Positions 29,122 through 38,164 of a stretch of DNA of 64,000 bases are shown in pieces. Under the pieces are notes generated by a model. The model saw only the letters and a list, made by a program, of their open reading frames with translations. It was not told where the DNA came from and made no database searches. Position 1 is the stretch's first letter; each line of letters opens with the position of its first letter. A program made the position numbers and the translations under genes. The DNA is from Methylothermaceae bacteria B42 (GTDB lineage Bacteria > Pseudomonadota > Gammaproteobacteria > Methylococcales > Methylothermaceae), in the NCBI GenBank assembly GCA_001566965.1, contig LSNW01000032.1, forward strand, positions 558,001 through 622,000, in the 5' to 3' direction.

Positions 29122-31290
29122 ATGGGGTTGATGAATCCGAAAATCCAAACAAAACGTTTGCGTGAATTCCTATGCTGTCGATTGGCCAAGATACCCCATG
29201 TATTTGCGGCAATACTGTTGGCTTTGCTGGGTCTGCCTACTACAGCGTTTGCTGACAATGCCGTGCAACTGAAGGTTCTCGTTATTACTTCGGGGCCGAA
29301 TGATTTGGGGTACGACTATATCAAACCAATCCTGGACGAGATGGGGGTGCCTTACGATACTCTGGATGCCAGTAGCGCCAGTCTAACGGCAGAGACCTTA
29401 TCCCCCAATGGTTGTAGCGCTGCCACGGCAGGTTGTATCGGTAACTATAATGGCATAATCTTGACTTTGACCGATGCCGGTTTAGCCATGGCGCCGGCAG
29501 AGTGGGATATCCTCCACGCTTATGAGAAGGATTTTCACGTCCGTGAATCGGTTATCAGCGGCTTTCCCGGCACTTATTGGGATCCCAATCCCCCTTGGGG
29601 TGTTTATTTGGATTACGGGCAGACTCTAACCAGTAGCGGTACCTATCCCAATACCCAATGGTCAGGCTCTGCAACCAATGGAACAACGGTCTACGAATAT
29701 TTGCAAACCAATAATTCGCTGCCAATCACTGATTTCGCCTTCGCCGCGGTTCCCAGAAACGATAATCTTGTACTTCGGGATGGCACCGTGGCCAGCGTGG
29801 AACCGCTGCTCACCACCGCCAATGGTGAAACATTAATTTCCATCGTTCGTTATTATTCGCAATCAGACCCTTCCGTTCCCGTCCGTGAAGTGCTGCTTTC
29901 TAGCATCACCAATGCCAGCTATCTCATCCATTCTCAGGCGTTGGGCTACGAGTTTGTGAATTTCGCGACACAAGGTGTATTTGTGGGGGGGAGATACATC
30001 TATATGAATGTACACTTGGATGATCTTTTCCTTTCCAACGACCAGTGGGACCCGGTTAACAACGTCACCGACCCCGCCATTCAAGCTCGCTTGACTGGCC
30101 ACGATATTGCCAATGCCGTGGCCGCACAAAATGCATTTCGTAGCGCATTCGCCACCGTGCCCGCGCAATTTAAGATTGAATTTCCGTTCAACGGCGCCGG
30201 TGCCGTGGTCGATCCAACGGCAAAAAAGAAAAAGCTGGCCATCAATTATGCTGATGACTTAGTCTCAGCGATTCGAGCCAATAAAAATTCATTTAGGTAT
30301 ATCAATCATACCTTCAGCCATGCGGATATGGATAATCCACCCGCCTCCCCGGGCGATCCCTGCGATTATGAGACTCTGCCCTCGGTAACGGCAATCAAAC
30401 AGCAAATCACCAAGAACCGCCGGGTGTGGAAATTGCTGGACTTGCCCCAAAAGAGACAAAACAAGCGGATACTCATCAGCGGCAATCACTCAGGCCTGAA
30501 GGATCGTAACTGCACCGACATCCCGGAGCTTCATCCAGAGATGTCTAATGTACAAGACGATGACATACCCTATCCACAAGGCGCCAATCCGATGTTTTTC
30601 GAGGCCATGGCCAGCGTCGGTGTGGATTACATTGCATCTGACTCGTCACAACTGAATCAGGATGTAGAGCATTACATCACCCAGGTGGACGATGGCAGCA
30701 ATACTGACCGGATTATGCTACCCCGGTATCCCACCAATATTTTCTACAATGTAACCGCCCCCGATCAGTTGACGGATGAGTACAATTACATTTTCTATGA
30801 ACGCTTTGTGAACAACGGGCAAGATCCCTGTACAATTCCAGGCGCGATTTGCACTCCGCGCACCTATGAAGAAATTCTCGCGGCCGAAGCAGAAACCACC
30901 CTGCGGCATATGATGAGCTTCAAAAAATGGGCGCACTATTTTCATCAATCCAACGCGGTGGATTATGGTAGTGGCAATACCCTTATTTTTGATTGGCTCA
31001 ACGCCGTATTTACAGAGTACGAACAATTATTCAAATTGCCTGTTAAAAATTATCCTTACTTCCGTCTTGGCGATATGACCAAGGAAAGATTAATCGCCAA
31101 ATCGGCAACCATCCAGGCAATCTGGAATCGCGATACCAACGAAGTAACCCTTTCCGCTGACCGTTTTGTGCCCAATTTATTAGTAACCGGTCTCGAAGGA
31201 GGTGATCTGTATGGCGGTCAATATATTCGGGAATTGGATATTACGACTACGCCACAGTCAATTAACGTCAATAGAGCATTGAATCAGTAA
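29122..31290 (+). CDS. Agd3-like secreted polysaccharide deacetylase (CE18-type)
   Basis: A 722-residue exported protein with signal peptide ending near TTAFADN. The N-terminal ~250 residues (KVLVITSGPNDLGYDYIKPI) and the overall order resemble fungal Agd3, which deacetylates galactosaminogalactan: a carbohydrate-binding domain, a TIM-barrel deacetylase and a C-terminal domain. Deacetylase-type motifs are NVHLDDLFLS near residue 298 (paired Asp) and INHTFSHADMDN near residue 394 (H-x3-H metal site). It probably removes acetyl groups from a secreted amino-sugar polymer. The start follows GGAGG. A small secreted protein gene follows by 28 nt. The assignment is from memory of the family and needs a profile search. 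Confidence 0.65.
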   Translation: MGLMNPKIQTKRLREFLCCRLAKIPHVFAAILLALLGLPTTAFADNAVQLKVLVITSGPNDLGYDYIKPILDEMGVPYDTLDASSASLTAETLSPNGCSAATAGCIGNYNGIILTLTDAGLAMAPAEWDILHAYEKDFHVRESVISGFPGTYWDPNPPWGVYLDYGQTLTSSGTYPNTQWSGSATNGTTVYEYLQTNNSLPITDFAFAAVPRNDNLVLRDGTVASVEPLLTTANGETLISIVRYYSQSDPSVPVREVLLSSITNASYLIHSQALGYEFVNFATQGVFVGGRYIYMNVHLDDLFLSNDQWDPVNNVTDPAIQARLTGHDIANAVAAQNAFRSAFATVPAQFKIEFPFNGAGAVVDPTAKKKKLAINYADDLVSAIRANKNSFRYINHTFSHADMDNPPASPGDPCDYETLPSVTAIKQQITKNRRVWKLLDLPQKRQNKRILISGNHSGLKDRNCTDIPELHPEMSNVQDDDIPYPQGANPMFFEAMASVGVDYIASDSSQLNQDVEHYITQVDDGSNTDRIMLPRYPTNIFYNVTAPDQLTDEYNYIFYERFVNNGQDPCTIPGAICTPRTYEEILAAEAETTLRHMMSFKKWAHYFHQSNAVDYGSGNTLIFDWLNAVFTEYEQLFKLPVKNYPYFRLGDMTKERLIAKSATIQAIWNRDTNEVTLSADRFVPNLLVTGLEGGDLYGGQYIRELDITTTPQSINVNRALNQ

Positions 31291-31318
31291 TTCCATTAAT
31301 TTATAGGAGGGGGAATAA

Positions 31319-31696
31319 ATGCGCAAATCTAATGCTTTCAAGCCCATTTCCGTGACACTGGCCATGGTCATGGGAGCCGTTTTCTCTTGTGGCGCAATTT
31401 TTTCTTCAACAGCCCAGGCGGCACCCGGAAAAAACCCAACAAAGCACGTAAAAAAGGAAAAGAAAATTGAAATCCGCAAGAAAGAAGAAGAGCGGATTGC
31501 GACGGAAGATTACGACAAATTCCGTCGCCAAAATATCAGGCTTGCCCAATACTATAAAGAGATGGCAAAAAGAGTACAAAAACAAGGCGGCGACCCGACA
31601 CCGCTTCTGAAAGCGGCCGAGCATTTTCAGGCTAAGAACAAACTCAAACCCGCGGCAAAGCCAATTCGGCCAACCCCCAACAATCCAGAGCGCTGA
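31319..31696 (+). CDS. Small secreted charged protein
   Basis: A 125-residue protein with a signal peptide (VTLAMVMGAVFSCGAIFSST ending near QAA). The mature part is very rich in Lys, Glu and Arg (KKEKKIEIRKKEEER) and likely helical, with a Pro-rich tail. A strong ribosome-binding site AGGAGGGGG precedes it. It lies 28 nt after the deacetylase-like gene and is probably co-transcribed. I do not recognise the family. Confidence 0.65.
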   Translation: MRKSNAFKPISVTLAMVMGAVFSCGAIFSSTAQAAPGKNPTKHVKKEKKIEIRKKEEERIATEDYDKFRRQNIRLAQYYKEMAKRVQKQGGDPTPLLKAAEHFQAKNKLKPAAKPIRPTPNNPER

Positions 31697-31710
31697 AAAG
31701 CCATATTGAT

Positions 31711-31745
31711 GGCCTGGTCTTAGCTATCTAAGCGCCAGGCCCCTT
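31711..31745 (+). terminator. Probable terminator after the deacetylase unit
   Basis: Nested stems GGCCTGG/CCAGGCC (31711-31717, 31735-31741) and CTTAG/CTAAG (31719-31723, 31728-31732) form one long hairpin 15 nt after the stop codon. The following bases (ccttccc) are pyrimidine-rich but contain few T. Confidence 0.6.
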
Positions 31746-31755
31746 CCCGATTGGA

Positions 31756-31890
31756 GGGTGTCGCGAAAGCCCATCCTTGGACTTTTGCGACTCGGAATCG
31801 GAAAAGCGCGATTTTCCGATTCCTCCATTTTCAATGACTTATGGCCATCGAAAATGGCGATGCAGAGGCTGTCGCCTAATGCGACACCTT
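31756..31890 (-). repeat. MITE-like element, family C, copy 2 with 8-bp target duplication
   Basis: A 135-bp non-coding element with ends GGGTGTCGC and GCGACACCTT (inverted repeats) flanked by exact direct repeats CGATTGGA at 31748-31755 and 31891-31898. It is an inverted copy of 20259-20406. It lies between the converging deacetylase unit and the FwdD-reductase gene. Confidence 0.85.
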
Positions 31891-31904
31891 CGATTGGAAG
31901 GAAT

Positions 31905-34094
31905 TTAATAAACATCCCGCAGATAGCGCTTGGCGCTCACCAGCCCATCCACATATTCCTCCGCCTGTTCGGTGGATTTGCCCCCCTGCTCGGCAATAAT
32001 GTCAATCAAGGCTTGGTGTACATCCTTGGCCATCCTTTCCGCATCGCCACAGACATAAAAGCAAGCGCCTTCTTCCAGCCAGCCATAGAGCTCCTTGGCG
32101 TTTTCTAGCATTCGGTTTTGGACGTAGATTTTTCGCTCCTGATCGCGGGAGAAAGCCAGATCCAGGCGGGTCAGAAAGCCCTCCTCGTGCATTTTGTCCA
32201 GCTCCTCGCCGTAAAGATAATCAGTAGCCCGGTGCTGGTCGCCGAAGAACAGCCAGTTTTTGCCGCCGGCGCCGGTGGCGCGGCGCTCCTGGAGAAAAGC
32301 CCGAAACGGCGCCAAGCCGGTGCCGGGACCCACCATGATAATGGGCGTGTCGCCGCTTTCGGGTAGTCGGAAATTTTTGTTGGGCTGGACATAAACGGGG
32401 AGTTTTTGCCCTACCTCTGCCCGGGCAAGAAAATTGGAGCACACCCCTTCCCGGTCGCGATCGAAACTGTGGTAGCGGACCACCCCCACCAACAAATGCA
32501 CCTGGTCTGGAAAAGCCTTGAGGCTGGAAGCGATGGAATAAAGCCGCGCCGGGATTTTGCGCAGTAGATTGGCAAAGTCCTGCGCCGAGATATCTCCCGG
32601 AGGATATTCCATGACCATATCGAGAATCTGCCGGCCCCAGGTATAGTCGCTGAAGGCCTGGGCATCGCAGGTTTCAAGGAAGGATTTTAACTCCCGGCTG
32701 CCCACCAGCTCAGCGTATTTTTCCATCACCGGCCGGCTTAGAGCGGTCACATCCAGGCGATCCAACAACGCTTGGCGCAAAGGCATTGTTTCCTTGCTGA
32801 CGGTGACCTCTTCATCACCCGTCATCCCCAATGCTTTCAGCAGATCTTCCACATAGGCTGGGTTATTAGCGGGATACACCCCTAGCGCATCCCCAGGCTC
32901 ATAAGTGACACCCGATTCCTTCAAGTCTATCTCGATATGCCGGGTCTCTTTGGCTGAACCTTCGCCATTGAGGTTGATGTTGACCATCACCGGCGCGGGA
33001 TAGGGATTGGTCTTGCTGACCCCGCTTTTCTTTTTGGCGGCTGGCGCCGACGTTGCAGATGAAGCAGTCTCTCCGGCCAAGGATTGATAGGTTTCCAGCA
33101 CTTGCTGCATCCATTCCTCGGCCGGTTCCTCGAAATCCACATCGGCATCCACCCGATCCATGATCCGTTGTGCGCCGGCCTTCTCCAGATATTCGTCGAA
33201 ATCCTTGCCGGTTTTGCAAAAAAATTGATAACTGCTGTCGCCCAAGGCAAATACCGCATATTTCACCTTATCCAAAGGAGGGCCGGAATAGTTCTTCAGG
33301 TAGGCGTGGAGTTTTTCCGCCGCGATGGGTGGATCTCCCTCACCGTGGGTGCTGACAATAACAAACAGAAGCTGCTCTTTGTCCAGCTCCTCGGGATCGA
33401 AATCTTCCATGTCCATCAGGCGGGCGTTGAATCCCCGGGAAGAAGCCATTTCCATCAGGGTTTCCGCCAGTCCTTCCCCGTTGCCGGTATGGGAACCGTA
33501 GAGGATGGTCATCAGCGGCAGATCGGCTGGAGAAGGTCCCGCGGCTGCCGGCACTCCGGCGGGCATGCCGCTTAAAGCCGCGAAATATCCACTGAGCCAG
33601 GCGGCCTGGGTGGGCGCCAGGGGTTCCTTGAGCAGAGCGTTGAGATATTCCACCTGTTGCGGGGTCAACGGCGCCGAGGGTTGACCGGCCGGAATCTCAC
33701 CGGGCACTGTGGTGGCGGGCGCTCGAGCAAGAAGGGTACCGTCCTCGCCGATGGGGCCTTCAATTTCCACTTCCAGATGCTTGGAAGAAGGCATGCCGGT
33801 ACCGGCGGTATCGCCATCCATGAACAGACTGGAGACCGGCCCATAGGCCATGAAAGCCAATCCCGGGGTAGCGTCGTCCCCTTTACGCTCCTTGCAAGTG
33901 ACGATCGCTTCGATGCCGTTGCCGGATTTGAGGCGGATACGGTCCCCTTTTTTCAATCCCAACTTCGCCATGTCCTCACGGTGCAGTTCCACCGTGGATG
34001 TCTCGTTGACGTAATCCTTCTTCAATTTACCGGCATTGAGGGATGTGCCCTGCCGGCTGGTGCGGACGGGAACCAGGGTTATGCGTTCGGCCAT
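31905..34094 (-). CDS. FwdD-like molybdopterin-binding domain fused to CysJ-type diflavin reductase
   Basis: A 729-residue fusion. Residues ~1-118 resemble the FwdD/FmdD subunit of formylmethanofuran dehydrogenase, including LHREDMAKLGLKKGDRIRL and FMAYGPVSSLFMDGDTAGTG followed by MPSSKHLEVEIEG. A Pro-rich linker leads to a complete CysJ-like reductase: LTPQQVEYLNALL...TQAAWLSGYF, flavodoxin from ~193 (ILYGSHTGNGEGLAE, ALGDSSYQFFCKTGKDFD), FAD site RLYSIASS, NADPH site MVGPGTGLAPFRAFLQER and the terminal FAD-stacking RYLRDVY. It is divergent from fhcBADC. It probably supplies the missing D subunit and an NADPH electron entry to that complex. No sulfite reductase haem subunit is nearby, which argues against a plain CysJ. 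Confidence 0.82.
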   Translation of the reverse strand: MAERITLVPVRTSRQGTSLNAGKLKKDYVNETSTVELHREDMAKLGLKKGDRIRLKSGNGIEAIVTCKERKGDDATPGLAFMAYGPVSSLFMDGDTAGTGMPSSKHLEVEIEGPIGEDGTLLARAPATTVPGEIPAGQPSAPLTPQQVEYLNALLKEPLAPTQAAWLSGYFAALSGMPAGVPAAAGPSPADLPLMTILYGSHTGNGEGLAETLMEMASSRGFNARLMDMEDFDPEELDKEQLLFVIVSTHGEGDPPIAAEKLHAYLKNYSGPPLDKVKYAVFALGDSSYQFFCKTGKDFDEYLEKAGAQRIMDRVDADVDFEEPAEEWMQQVLETYQSLAGETASSATSAPAAKKKSGVSKTNPYPAPVMVNINLNGEGSAKETRHIEIDLKESGVTYEPGDALGVYPANNPAYVEDLLKALGMTGDEEVTVSKETMPLRQALLDRLDVTALSRPVMEKYAELVGSRELKSFLETCDAQAFSDYTWGRQILDMVMEYPPGDISAQDFANLLRKIPARLYSIASSLKAFPDQVHLLVGVVRYHSFDRDREGVCSNFLARAEVGQKLPVYVQPNKNFRLPESGDTPIIMVGPGTGLAPFRAFLQERRATGAGGKNWLFFGDQHRATDYLYGEELDKMHEEGFLTRLDLAFSRDQERKIYVQNRMLENAKELYGWLEEGACFYVCGDAERMAKDVHQALIDIIAEQGGKSTEQAEEYVDGLVSAKRYLRDVY

Positions 34095-34187
34095 ACGTTT
34101 TCTCCAGGCGAAATTGAAATTTCAATCAAGCATAAAAAATATCCTCGCTGGGGACAAGCTTATTGTTACTTCTTGATAAACTAATTG

Positions 34188-34216
34188 TTGAAAAATGCCC
34201 TTACATTGGTTACAAA
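34188..34216 (+). promoter_or_regulatory. Candidate promoter of fhcBADC
   Basis: TTGAAA (34188-34193) and TACAAA (34211-34216) are spaced by 17 bp, about 60 nt upstream of the fhcB ATG. The -35 is good and the -10 fair. It lies in the 178-bp divergent gap with the FwdD-reductase gene. Confidence 0.45.
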
Positions 34217-34272
34217 GACAGGGTGAGAAATAAATTTCCGAATCCACTTGCCCACTCCCAGGGGAGAAAACG

Positions 34273-35595
34273 ATGAGCGAAGCAAAAACCATTGAAAATG
34301 CCGTATGCACCTTTTGCGGTTGTGTTTGTGACGATATTGAGTTGGAAGTCGCCCCCGATGGCAAAAGCATCAAAAGGGCGGGCAATGCCTGTGAACTGGG
34401 GCGGGCCTGGTTTTTGGAACACAAAATCGAGGATTACCCCATGGCACTGGTGGACGGTCAGGAAGCCACGGTCGAGGAAGCCGTCGATGCCGCCGCCCGT
34501 ATTTTAGTGGAAGCCAAATTTCCGGCCATTTACGGTCTGAGCGATACCACTTGCGAGGCACAGAAGGAAGCGGTTGCCATCGCCGATTATGTCAATGGCA
34601 ATATCGATACCACGACATCCGTCTGTCATGGCCCCAGCGGCATGGCATTCCAAGGAACCGGCGAGAGCACCGCCAGCCTGGGCGAAATCAAAAACCGTGC
34701 CGATTTCATTATGTATTGGGGCGGCAACCCGGTGGAAGCCCATCCCCGCCATTTCGAGCGCTATTCCGCCAAGGCCAAGGGGATTTACCTGCCCAACGGC
34801 CGCGCCGACCGCACCATTGTGATGGTGGATATCCGCAAGACCCGCAGCGCGTCGGAAGCCGATATTTTTCTTCAAGTCAAGCCGGGCACCGACTTTGAAG
34901 TGTTGTGGGCGTTGCGGGCATTGGTGCGCGGCAAGTATGTGGATGAAACCATCGAAGAGCGCACCGGCATCCCGCTGGAAACCTTGCAGGATCTGGTGGA
35001 GCGGATGAAGAACTGTAACTTCGGCGTGATCTTCTTCGGCATGGGTCTGAGCATGACCCGGGGACGCCATTTCAATGTCGCGGCGCTGCTGGCGTTGGCG
35101 ACCGATTTGAATGCTTACACCCATTTTGTTGCCAACCCGGTGCGGGGGCACGGTAACGTGACCGGCGCCGATAACGTGGTTTCCTGGCAGACCGGCTATC
35201 CTTTCGGCGTCAATTTCAACCGCGGCTATCCCCGCTTCAATCCCGGCGAGTTCACTACCGTGGATGTCCTGGCCCGGGGCGACGCCGACGCGCTGATAGT
35301 GATTGCCAGCGATCCGGCGGCCAATTTTCCCCGCAAGGCCATCGAGCACTTGAAATCCATTCCGGTCATCACCCTCGACCCCAAACCCACCCGCACCAGC
35401 CAGGAAGCCAAAGTCGCCTTTACGGTAGCCACTTACGGCGTCAACGTGCCGGGTACGGTGTACCGCATGGACAATGTCCCCCTTCCCTTGCGGCCCGCGT
35501 TCGAATCCCCCTACCCGACCGACGAAGAAATCCTGCGGGCGATCAAGGAGAAGATATGCGAATTGAAAGGCATCCAGCGCAAGAATGTGGCTTGA
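34273..35595 (+). CDS. fhcB: Formylmethanofuran dehydrogenase/formyltransferase-hydrolase subunit B, redox residues retained
   Basis: A 440-residue protein of the FwdB/FmdB family, the molybdopterin subunit of formylmethanofuran dehydrogenase. The [4Fe-4S] ligands are all present (Cys12, Cys15, Cys19 in CTFCGCVC and Cys40 in NACELG). The metal-ligand Cys118 and neighbour His119 lie in SVCHGPS, and the active-site Arg is Arg291 in VRGHGNVTGAD. In archaeal FwdB these correspond to Cys118, His119 and Arg288. Bacterial FhcB of M. extorquens is reported to have lost the metal centre, so this one looks redox competent. First gene of fhcB-A-D-C; ribosome-binding site GGGGAGAA. Confidence 0.93.
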   Translation: MSEAKTIENAVCTFCGCVCDDIELEVAPDGKSIKRAGNACELGRAWFLEHKIEDYPMALVDGQEATVEEAVDAAARILVEAKFPAIYGLSDTTCEAQKEAVAIADYVNGNIDTTTSVCHGPSGMAFQGTGESTASLGEIKNRADFIMYWGGNPVEAHPRHFERYSAKAKGIYLPNGRADRTIVMVDIRKTRSASEADIFLQVKPGTDFEVLWALRALVRGKYVDETIEERTGIPLETLQDLVERMKNCNFGVIFFGMGLSMTRGRHFNVAALLALATDLNAYTHFVANPVRGHGNVTGADNVVSWQTGYPFGVNFNRGYPRFNPGEFTTVDVLARGDADALIVIASDPAANFPRKAIEHLKSIPVITLDPKPTRTSQEAKVAFTVATYGVNVPGTVYRMDNVPLPLRPAFESPYPTDEEILRAIKEKICELKGIQRKNVA

Positions 35596-35615
35596 CTACT
35601 ACGAAAAGGTAATCC

Positions 35616-37256
35616 ATGGCATCCGAGCTCAAAATCAAGAACGGTAAAGTTTACGATCCCATCAACGGCATCAACGGGGAAATCCGGGACATCTGCATCC
35701 GTGACGGCAAAATCGTCGATAGCGTCTCAGACGATGCGACCGAACTGGATGCCAGCGGCATGGTCGTCATGCCGGGCGGCGTGGACATGCACTGTCACAT
35801 CGCCGGCCACAAGGTCAACCTGGCCCGGAAGTTCCAGCCCGAGGACCATCGCCACGATGTGCAACCAAGGGTGGGCGGACTGCGTTCCGGTTCCGGCGGC
35901 ACGGTGCCCTCCACCTTCGCCACCGGCTACCGCTACGCGACCTTGGGCTACACCACGGCCATGGAAGCGGCCATCCCCCCCTTGGGCGCGCGCCATGCCC
36001 TGGAAGAACTGCACGATACCCCGGTCATCGACAAGGGTTTTTATTTGCTCTTGGCCAATAACGTCTGTCTGAACCAATTATTGGAACAAGGGCGGATGGA
36101 CGAATTCCGCGATGCGGTGGCGTGGTGGTTGACCCATTCCAAGGCCTATGCCATCAAGCTGGTCAACCCGGGCGGCGACGAACCCTGGAAAGGACGCAAG
36201 AATTCCAACGTTCACGACCTCGATCAACCCATCAGCGGGTTTGATTTGACACCCCGCAAGATTATCAAGGCCCTGATTGATGTCAGCAACGATTTGGGAC
36301 TGCCCCACCCCGCCCATATCCACTGCAACAACCTGGGCCACAGTGGCAACTACAAAACCACTCTGGAAACCATGAAAACCGCCGACGGCCGCCGCGTTCA
36401 CATCACTCACATCCAATTCCACAGCTATGGCGGCGAACTGGGCAAAAACCCCACCTCGGCCGCGAGGGAAATCGTCGATTACATCAACGAGCACCCCAAC
36501 ATCAGCGCCGACGTGGGCCAGGTGATGTTCGGCAAGGCCACCATCATGACCGCCGACGCGCCCTTGACCTGGCTGCTGCGCAACATGAAGAAGGACAAAT
36601 GGATCAATGCCGACACCGAATGCGAAAGCGGTTGCGGCATCATTCCGTTTTCCTATCAGGAACATGTTTACACTCACGCCCTGCAATGGGCCATCGGTCT
36701 GGAGCTATTCCTGCTGTCCAAGGACCCATGGCGCATGGTGCTATCCACCGACCACCCCAACGGCGGCTCGTTCGAAAATTACCCCAAGCTCATCAAACTG
36801 TTGATGGACAAATCCTTCCGCGACGAGGAAGCCAAAAAAGCCAACCCCAAGGCCATCGCCAACACCAGCCTGCTCGATATCGACCGGGAATTCACCCTGC
36901 AGGAAATCGCCATCGTCACCCGCGCCGGCCCCGCCAGATTATTGGGGCTGAAGAACAAAGGCCACCTCGGTATAGGCGCCGACGCCGATGTCACCATCTA
37001 CGACGAAATGGAGGATAAAGAGGCCATGTTCAATGCCGCCCGTTATGTATTGAAAGGCGGCCAGTTTTTCATCAACAACCACGAATTCTGCTTCGATTAT
37101 GAAGGCAGCGTCTATCACGTGGCGCCGGAATATAACCGGGAAATCGAAACCGTGCTCAAACCCTTCTTCGAGGATTATTATTCGGTGCAATTCGAAAACT
37201 ACCCGGTGGATGACCGTTACATCGCCCACGGTGTCACCGTACCAACGACTCAATAA
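35616..37256 (+). CDS. fhcA: Formyltransferase/hydrolase complex subunit A (FwdA-type amidohydrolase)
   Basis: A 546-residue amidohydrolase that interconverts formyl-methanofuran and formate plus methanofuran. The dinuclear metal site is intact: His59 and His61 in DMHCHIAGH, a carboxylated-Lys candidate Lys181 in AIKLVNPGG, His234/His236 in HPAHIHCNNLG, and Asp379 in LSTDHPNGG. The length matches archaeal FwdA and bacterial FhcA. It follows fhcB by 20 nt. In the complex it receives formyl groups from FhcD and passes formate onward, to solution or to the FhcB metal site. Confidence 0.96.
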   Translation: MASELKIKNGKVYDPINGINGEIRDICIRDGKIVDSVSDDATELDASGMVVMPGGVDMHCHIAGHKVNLARKFQPEDHRHDVQPRVGGLRSGSGGTVPSTFATGYRYATLGYTTAMEAAIPPLGARHALEELHDTPVIDKGFYLLLANNVCLNQLLEQGRMDEFRDAVAWWLTHSKAYAIKLVNPGGDEPWKGRKNSNVHDLDQPISGFDLTPRKIIKALIDVSNDLGLPHPAHIHCNNLGHSGNYKTTLETMKTADGRRVHITHIQFHSYGGELGKNPTSAAREIVDYINEHPNISADVGQVMFGKATIMTADAPLTWLLRNMKKDKWINADTECESGCGIIPFSYQEHVYTHALQWAIGLELFLLSKDPWRMVLSTDHPNGGSFENYPKLIKLLMDKSFRDEEAKKANPKAIANTSLLDIDREFTLQEIAIVTRAGPARLLGLKNKGHLGIGADADVTIYDEMEDKEAMFNAARYVLKGGQFFINNHEFCFDYEGSVYHVAPEYNREIETVLKPFFEDYYSVQFENYPVDDRYIAHGVTVPTTQ

Positions 37257-37270
37257 TACACAATCACACT

Positions 37271-38164
37271 ATGTTCATTGAATCGACAGAAATCATAGAT
37301 ACCTTTGCCGAAGCCTTCGCCATGTGGGGCAGCCGCGTCGTCATCACCGGGGAAACCGAGAAATGGGCCATGGCGGCGGCCCGCTCCATGACCGGCTTTG
37401 CCACCTCGGTCATCGGCTGTAAATGCGAAGCCGGCATCGAACGTAAAATCCCCGCGGAGGAAACCCCGGACGGCCGCCCCGGCGTCAGCGTGCTGCTCTT
37501 TGCCGGCAGTCCCAAGGGGGTGGGCAACCGGTTGGTGGAGCGTATCGGCCAATGTGTGATGACCTGTCCCACCACCGCTTGTTACAACGGCCTGGAAGCT
37601 GACGAAACCGTCAATGTTGGGGGAAAGCTGCGTTACTTCGGGGATGGCTACCAGGCCAGCAAGGTGCTGGGCAACACCCGCTTGTGGCGCATTCCGGTGA
37701 TGGAGGGCGAATTTGTCATAGAAGAATCCTTTGGCGTCCAGCCCGCCGTCGGTGGCGGTAATTTCCTGGTGCTGGGACAAAATTTGACCGCCACCCTCAA
37801 TGCGGTGGAAGCGGCCGTCGAGGCCATGCAAGTGCCGGGGGCGATTCTGCCTTTTCCCGACGGCGTGGTCCGCAGCGGCAGCAAACCGGGCTCCCGGTAC
37901 AAGGCCCTGCCCGCTTCCACCAACGATGCTTATTGCCCCTCCCTGCGAGGACAGGTTCCCGAAACCTGTTTGCCGGATTCGGTTTCCTGCGTCCTGGAAA
38001 TCGTGATTGACGGTCTGGATGAAAAAGCCGTGGCTGAATCCATGCGCCGAGGCATCCAAGCCGCGGCAGGTGAAGGCATCGTTCAAATCACCGCCGGCAA
38101 CTACGGCGGCAATCTGGGCCAGTTCCACTTACATCTCCACGAAATCTTGCAAGGTGGATCATGA
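37271..38164 (+). CDS. fhcD: Formylmethanofuran:tetrahydromethanopterin formyltransferase
   Basis: A 297-residue Ftr-family protein that moves the formyl group between tetrahydromethanopterin and methanofuran. It starts MFIESTEIIDTFAEAFAMWG, the usual Ftr N-terminus, and keeps ATSVIGCKCEAGIER, MTCPTTACYN and the C-terminal ITAGNYGGNLGQFHLHL. The length is typical. It follows fhcA by 14 nt and overlaps fhcC by 4 nt (ATGA), so the two are translationally coupled. Confidence 0.97.
   Translation: MFIESTEIIDTFAEAFAMWGSRVVITGETEKWAMAAARSMTGFATSVIGCKCEAGIERKIPAEETPDGRPGVSVLLFAGSPKGVGNRLVERIGQCVMTCPTTACYNGLEADETVNVGGKLRYFGDGYQASKVLGNTRLWRIPVMEGEFVIEESFGVQPAVGGGNFLVLGQNLTATLNAVEAAVEAMQVPGAILPFPDGVVRSGSKPGSRYKALPASTNDAYCPSLRGQVPETCLPDSVSCVLEIVIDGLDEKAVAESMRRGIQAAAGEGIVQITAGNYGGNLGQFHLHLHEILQGGS

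Noticed and set aside
31905-34094. Plain sulfite reductase flavoprotein CysJ
   Set aside because: It has a ~118-residue molybdopterin-binding N-terminal domain, no cysI or cysH nearby, and is divergent from fhcBADC.
34504-35349. 281-codon minus-strand open frame opposite fhcB
   Set aside because: Shadow of fhcB, with no domain, ribosome-binding site or conserved motif of its own.
37250-38128. 292-codon minus-strand open frame opposite fhcD
   Set aside because: Almost wholly within fhcD on the other strand, with composition typical of a shadow frame.
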